From Arthrobacter sp. Edens01 (GTDB lineage Bacteria; Actinomycetota; Actinomycetes; Actinomycetales; Micrococcaceae): a stretch of 64,000 nucleotides of DNA. The stretch spans positions 141,664 through 205,663 of the forward strand of contig NZ_LKIU01000005.1 of assembly GCF_001307035.1 (NCBI RefSeq). The letters are read 5' to 3'. The notes under the pieces were generated by a model. That model saw only the letters and a list, made by a program, of their open reading frames with translations, made no database searches and was not told the DNA's origin. A program made the translations under genes and the position numbers. The number at the start of each line of letters is the position of its first letter. The stretch's first letter is position 1. Positions 44,549 through 52,291 of this stretch are shown here, one piece after another.

Positions 44549-46075
44549 ATGAGAGACGAAGCAGTGGCAAGCCAGGACCATGACCCCACCACGGAAGGCG
44601 CCTCCACGGGCGAGACGCCGGACGGGCGCGGCACAGGCCCGTCCGACGCCAGCGAGACGATAGTCAGCGGCAGCCATGCCGCCGCCACGACCGGCGGCCC
44701 CCAGGATCCGGCCCAGCACGACGACTGGGATGCGGAGTTCGCAGGCCTGGCCGGCGCTGCCCCGGAAGATTCCAAAGCCGCGGCCGGTTCCGAAGCTCCG
44801 GACCAATCCAAAGCCGCGGCCGGTTCCGAAGCTCCGGCTGAAGAAGCGGCCGGAAAGCCGGTAGCCGGTGATTTGGAAGGTGCAGAAGGCTCAGCCGGCG
44901 GCATGGCCGCCGCGGGCAAGGATATGGCCGACGCCGGTGCCCGCCGGCGGGCAGCTGAGCCCGAGCCACTTGCCGAGACCGGCACGGGCGAAGGAGCCAC
45001 CGCAGCCAAACCCGGCTCCAAACGCGACGAAGTCCCCGGCGGACATCCGTCCCTTCCGCAGCGCAGCACCCTGCCCATGCGGGCGGCAAGCACCATGCCG
45101 GACCTCAACCGGTTCAAGGGCGAGGATAAGTCTGACGCCGTCGGGAGCACGCCGGAACCGGAAGCAGAACACACTCAGCCAGCCCCGCATCCCACAGAGG
45201 CAGCGGGAGGCCCGTGGTACGGTCCCGGCGACGCCGCTGAAGCTGCCGCGCCGAAAGCCCCTGCCGCGGACCCGGTTGCAGAGGATCCCGCCATTTCGAC
45301 TGAGGAAGCTGCACGCCGCAGTGCCGAGCGGGAACGCGCTGCCACAGCCAAGCCGGTTTTGGGCAGGGTTATCCAGGTGGCTATCGCCGTCTTCTTCCCG
45401 GTCATGCTCCTTGCCGCAGCCATCCGTGCCGTCGCTACCCCGCTCTTCCTCTGGGTTGAGTACAACCGGCCCGGTTTCCCGGTGGACAGCTTCGGTTTCA
45501 GCTCCGAGGACCGCCTGACGTACGGCTCCTACGCCGTGGATTACCTGCTGAACTTCGCCTCACCGCGGTACCTGGGCGACCTTGTAACGCCCGACGGCGA
45601 TCCGCTGTACCTCGCCAGCGAGGTCTCCCACATGGCCGACGTCAAGACCGTGCTGACCATCGCTTTTGTCACAGCGCTGGGCATGGCCCTGCTCAGCCTT
45701 GCAGGCGGGGTGTACCTGGCCCGCCGCTGCCCGGGCGGCATCCGCCGTGCGCTGTTTGCCGGCGCCGTCGCCACGCTGGCGCTCATCGCAGGACTGCTCG
45801 TGGCCGCTGTGCTGGCCTGGGAAGAGTTCTTCACCATGGTGCACACCATCTTCTTCTCGCAGGGCAACTGGACCTTCCGGCTCGATGACACGCTGATCCG
45901 GCTTTTCCCGGCACAGTTCTGGATGGACGCCGGAGGCGCCATTGCAGGCATTGTGCTGCTGGTGTGTGTGCTGGTCATGATCTTTACCTGGCCCACCAGG
46001 AAACGCCGGGAGCGTTCCCGCCTGGCGCGCGAAGAGGCCCGGCGCCGATACCTCGAGTCACTCGAGGGGATCTAG
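44549..46075 (+). CDS. TIGR01906 family membrane protein with a long disordered N-terminus
   Basis: A protein of about 508 residues. The C-terminal 230 residues match TIGR01906/DUF1461, a four-helix membrane family of unknown function (VEYNRPGFPVDSFGFSSEDR; SEVSHMADVKTVL; FTMVHTIFFSQGNWTF). The first 270 residues are acidic, rich in Ala, Glu, Gly and Pro, and contain two copies of SKAAAGSEAP. Start ambiguous: GTG 44528, ATG 44549 (AGGA upstream, chosen) or GTG 44564. A TAGTGT box near 44483 would give a leader of about 55 nt. Confidence 0.82.
   Translation: MRDEAVASQDHDPTTEGASTGETPDGRGTGPSDASETIVSGSHAAATTGGPQDPAQHDDWDAEFAGLAGAAPEDSKAAAGSEAPDQSKAAAGSEAPAEEAAGKPVAGDLEGAEGSAGGMAAAGKDMADAGARRRAAEPEPLAETGTGEGATAAKPGSKRDEVPGGHPSLPQRSTLPMRAASTMPDLNRFKGEDKSDAVGSTPEPEAEHTQPAPHPTEAAGGPWYGPGDAAEAAAPKAPAADPVAEDPAISTEEAARRSAERERAATAKPVLGRVIQVAIAVFFPVMLLAAAIRAVATPLFLWVEYNRPGFPVDSFGFSSEDRLTYGSYAVDYLLNFASPRYLGDLVTPDGDPLYLASEVSHMADVKTVLTIAFVTALGMALLSLAGGVYLARRCPGGIRRALFAGAVATLALIAGLLVAAVLAWEEFFTMVHTIFFSQGNWTFRLDDTLIRLFPAQFWMDAGGAIAGIVLLVCVLVMIFTWPTRKRRERSRLAREEARRRYLESLEGI
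44771..44837 (+). repeat. Perfect 31-base direct repeat inside the TIGR01906 gene
   Basis: Copies at 44771-44801 and 44807-44837, identical base for base, period 36 (12 codons). They encode repeated SKAAAGSEAP. The absence of any synonymous change points to a recent duplication. Confidence 0.85.
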
Positions 46076-46098
46076 CCGGCGCAGCGCAAAACTGCCGA

Positions 46099-46133
46099 GT
46101 ACAAGACACAAACAACCAGTACAAGACACAAAA
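46099..46133. repeat. 15-base direct repeat with 20-base period
   Basis: AGTACAAGACACAAA occurs at 46099-46113 and 46119-46133, just before the terminator. AT-rich relative to its surroundings. Confidence 0.7.
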
Positions 46134-46136
46134 CAA

Positions 46137-46176
46137 GCAGGGCCTGTATTCGACCGAATACAGGCCCTGCCTGTTT
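46137..46176. terminator. Bidirectional terminator between TIGR01906 and acyl-CoA ligase genes
   Basis: Perfect 15-base stem (46137-46151 with 46156-46170), loop GACC, then CTGTTTTG on the plus strand and CTTGTTTTG on the minus strand. Confidence 0.9.
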
Positions 46177-46188
46177 TGGGCGGGGGTG

Positions 46189-48003
46189 CTACTTCGTGTA
46201 GAGCTTCTCCACCTCAGCGCTGAAATCGGCGATGACAGCCTGGCGCCGGAGCTTCAGGGTGGCCGTGACGTGTCCTCCTGCCAGGGAGAAGTCCTGCGGC
46301 AGGACGGTGAACCGGCGGATCTGTTCGGCGCGGGACACCGTCGCGTTGGCGGCATCAACGGCTTCCTGGACCTGGGCCAGGACCAGGGGGTGGTCCGCCG
46401 GCGGGGTCTTAGCCGGGTCGACGCCGTTTTCACGCGACCACGCGGCCAGAGCCTCGTCGTCGAGGGTTACCAGGGCACCCACGAACGGGCGGCCTTCACC
46501 GACCACCACAACCTGGGAGACCAGCCGGTGTTCCCGGACTTTCTCCTCCAGCGGGCCGGGGGCAACGTTCTTGCCGCCCGCCGTGACCAGAAGGTCCTTC
46601 TTGCGGCCCGTGATGGTGAGGAACCCGTCGCCGTCGAGCTCCCCGATGTCCCCGGTGTGGAACCACTCACCGCTGAAAGCGGCAGCCGTGGCGTCGGGAT
46701 TGCGGTGATAACCGCTGAAGACTCCGACACCGCTGACCAGGACTTCTCCGTCCTCCGCGATGCGGACTGCGTTGCCCGGCATCGGCAGGCCCACGGAACC
46801 CACACGGGTGAGGGGAATTGTGTTCACCGATGCCGGGGCGGTGGTTTCCGTCAGGCCGTAGCCTTCCAGGACGGCTATCCCGGCACCCCGGAAGAAGTGT
46901 GAGAGCTGGGGGCTCAGCGGACTGGCTCCGGAAATGGCAATGTCCATCTGTCCGCCGAAAGCGGCGCGGACCTTGGGATACAGGAGGCGGTCGAAGGCAG
47001 TGTGGCGCAGCCTCAGGGCCAGGGACGGGCCGCGGCCGCCGCGCGCTTCACTGTCCAGTGCGCGCGAGTACGCAACGGCAGTGGCAGCGGCAGACTCAAA
47101 CAGCTTGCCCTTTCCTGCGGCCTGGGCCTTCTCTTCGGCTCCGGCATAGATTTTCTCGAAGACCCGCGGCACCGCGAGCAGGAACGTCGGCCGGAAGGTA
47201 CGCATATCCTCGGCCAGGGCAGCGGCTCCGGAGCTGTGGCCCACCGTCACTCCGGCGGCGAGGCAGCCAACCTGCACTGCGCGGGCCAGGACATGGGCCA
47301 GGGGCAGGAACATGAGTGTCCGGGCACCCGGGCGTTTCAGCATTTCCGGCAGCAGCTCAATGACATTGACGGCGAACAGGGCGAAGTTGCCATGGGTGAT
47401 GCCGCATCCCTTGGGCCTGCCGGTGGTCCCGGAGGTGTAGACCAGGGACGCGGTGTCGCTCAGGCGCCGGGAGGAACGGACCGCTTCGAGTTCCGCATCC
47501 GTTACTCCGGTACCGGAGGCCGCCAGAGCCGAAAGCGAATCGGTGCTGTTTCCGCCCGTGAGCATCCAGACCTGCACCGAACGCTCGGCAGCCGCAGCAC
47601 CGGCAGCAACAACGGCGGCCTTGTTCCCGTCACCGGCGAAGACGATCCGCGCGCCGGAGTCGGACAGGATCCACTGGACCTGGCTGGGGGAGGACGTCTC
47701 GTAAATGGGAACCGTCACGGCACCGGCGAACCAGATGGCCAGATCCACAACGGTCCATTCGTACCGGGTTCCGGACATAACCGCGACGGTGTCACCGGGA
47801 CGGACGCCCTGGGCGATGAGGCCCTTGGCGGTCTCGGTGACCTGCGCCAGGAAATCGGCCGCGCGTACGTCTTCCCATTCGGCACCGTTCTTCCTGGCAT
47901 ACAGCGCCAGATCCGGGGTCCGGGCAGCCGTAGCCAGAAGCAGATCGGTGATATTGGAGTCTTCCGGGAGCTCCACGAATAATCCGGTGGAGGATTCGCG
48001 CAC
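46189..48003 (-). CDS. Long-chain acyl-CoA synthetase (AMP-dependent ligase, FadD15-like)
   Basis: A 604-residue adenylate-forming enzyme that would activate fatty acids to acyl-CoA with ATP. The phosphate loop is VYTSGTTGRPKGCGITHGN near residues 188-206, with GYGLTETTAPASVN near 390 and FHTGDIGELDGDGFLTITGR near 455-474, and the C-terminal lysine in VTATLKLRRQ. Length and layout fit the FadD15/long-chain branch. GTG at 48003 is chosen because AAGGGAGGT lies just upstream. Transcribed alone; terminator shared with the converging gene. Confidence 0.93.
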   Translation of the reverse strand: MRESSTGLFVELPEDSNITDLLLATAARTPDLALYARKNGAEWEDVRAADFLAQVTETAKGLIAQGVRPGDTVAVMSGTRYEWTVVDLAIWFAGAVTVPIYETSSPSQVQWILSDSGARIVFAGDGNKAAVVAAGAAAAERSVQVWMLTGGNSTDSLSALAASGTGVTDAELEAVRSSRRLSDTASLVYTSGTTGRPKGCGITHGNFALFAVNVIELLPEMLKRPGARTLMFLPLAHVLARAVQVGCLAAGVTVGHSSGAAALAEDMRTFRPTFLLAVPRVFEKIYAGAEEKAQAAGKGKLFESAAATAVAYSRALDSEARGGRGPSLALRLRHTAFDRLLYPKVRAAFGGQMDIAISGASPLSPQLSHFFRGAGIAVLEGYGLTETTAPASVNTIPLTRVGSVGLPMPGNAVRIAEDGEVLVSGVGVFSGYHRNPDATAAAFSGEWFHTGDIGELDGDGFLTITGRKKDLLVTAGGKNVAPGPLEEKVREHRLVSQVVVVGEGRPFVGALVTLDDEALAAWSRENGVDPAKTPPADHPLVLAQVQEAVDAANATVSRAEQIRRFTVLPQDFSLAGGHVTATLKLRRQAVIADFSAEVEKLYTK

Positions 48004-48041
48004 GGGACCTCCCTTTCTGTGCGAGCACATTGCGTTGAGAC

Positions 48042-49655
48042 CTAGATCCAGCTCGGCATCCAGATGCGGAGCCGCCAATCAGAATAGGGGATGATTTCCG
48101 CCGTCCAGACTGGATAGAAGAAAGCCGAGACAAGAACCACAGCCAGCAGGAACAGCGCTGTGATAAGTGCCCCGCGACGCCTCCGCAGCGGTGGATCAGC
48201 TGCCCGGCCCAGAACGAGGCCCAGGGTGAAAGTCAGCGCCAGGACCAGGAACGGCAGGAAAGAGACGGCATAGAAGTAGAACATGGTCCGGTCCGGAAAA
48301 GCGAACCATGGGAGGTAGCCGGCAGCAATGCCGGACAGTACCGCGCCGGCACGCCAGTCCCGGCGGCCCAGCCAGTAGGCCAGCAGCACACCCAGGCAGA
48401 GCAGAGCAGCCCACCAGATCAGGGGGTTGCCCACAGACGTGATGGCGGAGGTGCAGGTGTCCGCGCCGCAGACGGCGCCGTCCGGACTCTCATAGAAGAA
48501 GGACGTAGGGCGGCCCAGGAACAGCCAGGTCCAGGCACTGGCCTCATAGTTGTGTTCCGAGCTCAGCGAATTGTGGAAGCTGTAGGCGCTGCGGTGGTAT
48601 TCGGCCAGTGACCGGAGGGGATCCGGGACCCAGCCCAGCGCCCCTGCCGGGTTGGATTCCGCCCATTGCCTCCCGTAGCCCCCGCTGGAGACAAGCCAGC
48701 CGGTCCAGGTGGCCACATAAGTGCATGCTGCCAGCGGAATGAGGGTGAAGAAGGCAGGGACGCCGTCCTTGAGCAGCCCTGCGGGCCAGTTCCGGATTCC
48801 CGCGGTCCGCCGGGCGCTGACGTCCCAGAGCACAGTCATCAGGCCGAAGACGGCCACAAAGGCCAGTGCCGACCATTTGGTGCCGACTGCAAGCCCCAGG
48901 CAAACTGCCGCAACGAGCCGCCAGGGCCGCCAAAGCAGCCATGGGCCGGTCCGCAGCACCGCTGCATCGGGGATGCTGCCCGGGGGCCGGGCCAGCTTCC
49001 GCGCCAGTCTGCGTCTGCCGTCGTCGCGGTCCAGCAGCAGGGCACCGAAGGCAGCCAGCAGCCAGAACGTCAGGAAGATATCCAGCAGGGAGGTGCGGGA
49101 GAGGACAAGATGGTGACCGTCGACGGCGAGCAGCAGCCCGGCCACTCCGCCAAGCAGCGGCGACTTAAACAACCGGTAGGCGATCAGCGCCAGCAGGAGG
49201 ACTGTCAGGGTGCCGGTCAGGGCCGCTGAAAACCGCCAGCCGAAGCTTGAATCGCTGCCAAACAGGGCCATGCCGAAGGCGATCATCCATTTGCCCACCG
49301 GAGGATGCACTACATATTCGGGGCCTTCCAGCAGTACGTCCTGCCGGCCGGAGGTGAAGGATTCGTTGGCGCCGTCGGGCCAGGCCCGTTCATAGCCGGA
49401 GACCAGATAGGAATAGGCGTCCTTGACGTAATAGGTTTCGTCGAAGACCAGAGTGCCCGGCTCATCCAGCCGGACAAAGCGCAGGACGCCGGCCAGCAGG
49501 GCCGCACCGAGTGCCGCGCCCCAGGCCCAGTAGCGCGACGGAAGTGCGGCACCCAGGAGCCGCTCACGAAGGGACTGTTCGGTGAAAGCCTGTGCCGGTG
49601 CCTGAACCCGGGCTGCCCTCTCGGGGGCCGGGGCAGAAGGCAGGGACACGGTCAC
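48042..49655 (-). CDS. pmt: Protein O-mannosyltransferase (Pmt/GT39 family)
   Basis: A 537-residue polytopic GT39 enzyme that transfers mannose from polyprenyl-phosphate-mannose to Ser/Thr of secreted proteins. The catalytic acidic pair is in LVFDETYYVKDAYSYL near residues 64-79; WRFSAALTGTLTVLLLAL and a second loop with FHNSLSSEHNYEASAWTWL are typical of actinobacterial Pmt (Rv1002c). GTG at 49655 is set by TAGAGT seven bases upstream (complement of 49663-49668). Divergent from rsmI, as Rv1002c-Rv1003. No ribosome binding site, so probably near-leaderless. Confidence 0.94.
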   Translation of the reverse strand: MTVSLPSAPAPERAARVQAPAQAFTEQSLRERLLGAALPSRYWAWGAALGAALLAGVLRFVRLDEPGTLVFDETYYVKDAYSYLVSGYERAWPDGANESFTSGRQDVLLEGPEYVVHPPVGKWMIAFGMALFGSDSSFGWRFSAALTGTLTVLLLALIAYRLFKSPLLGGVAGLLLAVDGHHLVLSRTSLLDIFLTFWLLAAFGALLLDRDDGRRRLARKLARPPGSIPDAAVLRTGPWLLWRPWRLVAAVCLGLAVGTKWSALAFVAVFGLMTVLWDVSARRTAGIRNWPAGLLKDGVPAFFTLIPLAACTYVATWTGWLVSSGGYGRQWAESNPAGALGWVPDPLRSLAEYHRSAYSFHNSLSSEHNYEASAWTWLFLGRPTSFFYESPDGAVCGADTCTSAITSVGNPLIWWAALLCLGVLLAYWLGRRDWRAGAVLSGIAAGYLPWFAFPDRTMFYFYAVSFLPFLVLALTFTLGLVLGRAADPPLRRRRGALITALFLLAVVLVSAFFYPVWTAEIIPYSDWRLRIWMPSWI

Positions 49656-49662
49656 GCGCTCA

Positions 49663-49686
49663 ACTCTATAGCCTGTCGCGTAGGGT
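49663..49686. promoter_or_regulatory. Back-to-back leaderless promoters for pmt and rsmI
   Basis: Minus strand: TAGAGT (complement of 49663-49668), seven bases before the pmt GTG. Plus strand: TAGGGT (49681-49686), six bases before the rsmI GTG. The two -10 boxes are 12 bases apart, so the polymerases probably compete for space. Confidence 0.6.
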
Positions 49687-49692
49687 TGAAGG

Positions 49693-50604
49693 GTGAACTT
49701 CAGCAATAACGACTCCCCGGAACCCACCAGTGCTGACCGCGCGGACTCGGGGCGGGGGGCCGGAGCAGGGCAGATCGTTCTGGCGGCGACGCCCATCGGG
49801 AACATGGGTGACGCGACGGTCCGCCTGATTGACCTGCTGCAGCACGCCGATGTCATTGCTGCCGAAGACACCCGGCGGCTGCACCGCCTGGTCAGTGCGC
49901 TGAAGATCAGCACCACCGGCCGGATCATGAGCTACCACGAACACAACGAACAGTCCCGCACCCCGGAACTGCTGGAACTGGTGCGCGGCGGAGCCACCCT
50001 GCTGATGGTCACCGATGCCGGCATGCCTTCGGTCTCGGACCCCGGGTACCGGCTGGTTGAGGCGGCAGCCGCAGAGGGCATCGCCGTGACGGCAGCGCCC
50101 GGACCCTCGGCCGTCCTGACGGCCCTGGCCCTTTCCGGCCTGCCAACGGACCGTTTCTGCTTTGAGGGGTTCCTTCCCCGCAAGTCCGGCGAACGGGCAT
50201 CACGGCTGTCTGAGCTGGCGGGGGAACAGCGCACGATGGTCTTCTTCGAAGCCCCGCACCGGCTTGAAGCGATGCTCCGTGCATTGGACACGGCGTTCGG
50301 AGGGGACCGGCCAGCCGCCGTCGCCCGTGAACTCACCAAGCTGCATGAACAGGTGCTGCGTGCGCCGCTGCGCGAGCTGCTGGAATGGGCTGAGGCAAGC
50401 GAAGTGCGCGGCGAGATTGCCGTGGTGGTCGGAGGTGCCGGCGAAGCGGCTCCGGAGGCTCCGGAAGACCACGTTGGCGCTGTCAACGAGCTGATCGCGC
50501 AGGGCTCCCGCCTGAAGGACGCCGTAGCAACAGTGGCCAGTGACGCCCGCATCAGCAAGCGGGAGCTTTACGCTGCAGTCCTCGCGGCCCGCGGCAGCAA
50601 GTAG
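49693..50604 (+). CDS. rsmI: 16S rRNA (cytidine(1402)-2'-O)-methyltransferase
   Basis: SAM-dependent enzyme that methylates the ribose of C1402 at the ribosomal P site. 303 residues; LAATPIGNMGDATVRLIDLL near 28-47, IAAEDTRRLHRL near 55-66 and VTDAGMPSVSDPGYRLVEAA near 104-123 are family signatures. The C-terminal small helical domain ends AVLAARGSK. GTG start, fixed by TAGGGT six bases upstream. Followed by a 146-base gap with several GTGCA repeats and then gabD. Confidence 0.96.
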   Translation: MNFSNNDSPEPTSADRADSGRGAGAGQIVLAATPIGNMGDATVRLIDLLQHADVIAAEDTRRLHRLVSALKISTTGRIMSYHEHNEQSRTPELLELVRGGATLLMVTDAGMPSVSDPGYRLVEAAAAEGIAVTAAPGPSAVLTALALSGLPTDRFCFEGFLPRKSGERASRLSELAGEQRTMVFFEAPHRLEAMLRALDTAFGGDRPAAVARELTKLHEQVLRAPLRELLEWAEASEVRGEIAVVVGGAGEAAPEAPEDHVGAVNELIAQGSRLKDAVATVASDARISKRELYAAVLAARGSK

Positions 50605-50750
50605 CTTTCGCGGGCCCTGGCCAAGTGCACAGGGGATGGTGCATGTCATTGTGCAGCGGTGCATTTACACTGGTCGGCGCTGCCTTTACGGTGAATTCAG
50701 CACCGGGCTGATTGTGATCCGGAAAACCCGCACACTTTGGAGGCACACCC

Positions 50751-52229
50751 ATGGCTGTTAGCGCTGAACGCGAAGCCGAACTGCTGGCGCAGGTTCCCAC
50801 CGGACTGCTGATCGACGGAGAGTGGCGCGAGGCCGCCGGCGGCAAGACCTTCGAAGTCGAGGATCCGGCAACAGGCAAGGTCCTGCTGAGCATCGCCGAC
50901 GCGAGCACAGAAGACGGCGCCGCTGCCATGGACGCAGCCGCCGCAGCCCAGGAGTCCTGGGCAGCCACCCCGCCGCGTGTCCGCGGCGAAATCCTGCGCC
51001 GTGCGTTCGAGCTTGTCACCGCCCGTGCGGAGGACTTCGCACTGCTGATGACGCTGGAAATGGGCAAGCCACTGGCCGAAGCCCGCGGCGAAGTGGCCTA
51101 CGGTGCCGAGTTCCTGCGCTGGTTCTCGGAAGAAGCTGTCCGCGTAACCGGCCGCTACGGAACTGCTCCGGACGGCAAATCCCGCATCATGGTCACCAAG
51201 AAGCCGGTTGGTCCCTGCCTGCTGATCACGCCGTGGAACTTCCCGCTGGCCATGGCCACCCGCAAGATCGCTCCCGCGGTCGCCGCAGGCTGCACCATGG
51301 TGCTCAAGCCGGCGAAGCTCACTCCGCTGACCTCGCAGCTGTTCGCAGCCGTCATGATGGAAGCCGGCCTCCCCGCTGGCGTCCTGAACGTCGTCTCGAC
51401 CACGAAGGCAGGCGAAGTCACAGGTCCGATCATGCAGGATGACCGACTGCGCAAGGTTTCCTTCACCGGTTCCACACCCGTGGGCCAGGGCCTCATCCGG
51501 GACGCCGCAGACAAGGTCCTGCGTACTTCCATGGAACTGGGCGGCAACGCCCCGTTCCTCGTCTTCGAAGATGCGGACATCGACAAGGCCGTTGAGGGCG
51601 CCATGGCCGCGAAGCTGCGCAACATGGGCGAGGCCTGCACGGCTGCGAACCGCTTCATTGTCCACGAGGACATTGCGGACGAGTTCTCCGAGAAGTTCGC
51701 TGCCAAGGTCAGCGCCATGACCACCGCACGCGGCACCGAAGACGAATCCAAGATCGGCCCGCTGATCGATGCCAAGTCCCGTGACAAGGTGCACTCCCTC
51801 GTCGAAGACGCGATCGACGCCGGTGCCACCGCCGTTGTTGGCGGCTCACCGGTGGATGGTCCGGGCTACTTCTACGCTCCCACCGTGTTGAAGAACGTTC
51901 CCGCAGGCGCCCGGATCCTGAAGGAAGAGATCTTCGGGCCCGTGGCTCCCGTAATTACCTTCTCCACCGAAGCGGAGGCCGTGAAACTGGCCAACGCCTC
52001 TGAATACGGTCTGATCGCCTACGTCTTCACCGAAGACCTGAACCGCGGCCTGCGGATCGGCGAAAAGCTCGAGACTGGCATGCTGGGCCTGAACGCCGGC
52101 GTCGTTTCCAACGCGGCCGCTCCGTTCGGCGGCGTCAAGCAGTCCGGCCTGGGCCGTGAAGGCGGCGACGAAGGCATCGAAGAGTACCTGTACACGCAGT
52201 ACATCGGCATCGCTGACCCCACAGCGTAA
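50751..52229 (+). CDS. gabD: NAD(P)-dependent succinate-semialdehyde dehydrogenase
   Basis: Aldehyde dehydrogenase superfamily enzyme, 492 residues, expected to oxidise succinate semialdehyde to succinate. Catalytic glutamate in MELGGNAPFLVFEDADID near residue 263 and cysteine in MGEACTAANRFIVHED near residue 297; nucleotide motif SFTGSTPVGQGLI near 239. LITPWNFPLAMATRKIAPA and FGGVKQSGLGREGGDEGIEE are typical of GabD. ATG start with GGAGG upstream. No 4-aminobutyrate transaminase is nearby. Other short-chain aldehydes are possible substrates. Confidence 0.9.
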   Translation: MAVSAEREAELLAQVPTGLLIDGEWREAAGGKTFEVEDPATGKVLLSIADASTEDGAAAMDAAAAAQESWAATPPRVRGEILRRAFELVTARAEDFALLMTLEMGKPLAEARGEVAYGAEFLRWFSEEAVRVTGRYGTAPDGKSRIMVTKKPVGPCLLITPWNFPLAMATRKIAPAVAAGCTMVLKPAKLTPLTSQLFAAVMMEAGLPAGVLNVVSTTKAGEVTGPIMQDDRLRKVSFTGSTPVGQGLIRDAADKVLRTSMELGGNAPFLVFEDADIDKAVEGAMAAKLRNMGEACTAANRFIVHEDIADEFSEKFAAKVSAMTTARGTEDESKIGPLIDAKSRDKVHSLVEDAIDAGATAVVGGSPVDGPGYFYAPTVLKNVPAGARILKEEIFGPVAPVITFSTEAEAVKLANASEYGLIAYVFTEDLNRGLRIGEKLETGMLGLNAGVVSNAAAPFGGVKQSGLGREGGDEGIEEYLYTQYIGIADPTA

Positions 52230-52242
52230 CTGCATAGCTGAC

Positions 52243-52289
52243 AGCGGGTCCCGTCCGGGGAGCACAGTCTCCCTGCACGGGACCCGCTG
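52243..52289. terminator. Compound hairpin between gabD and the transglutaminase gene
   Basis: Outer 13-base stem (52243-52255 with 52277-52289) with an inner GGGAG/CTCCC stem; followed by CTTTAAG. Lies between convergent genes. Confidence 0.75.
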
Positions 52290-52291
52290 CT

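Noticed and set aside
50625-50664. Four GTGCA repeats upstream of gabD
   Set aside because: Spacings of 14, 12 and 8 bases are irregular and the motif is too short to support a regulator site.
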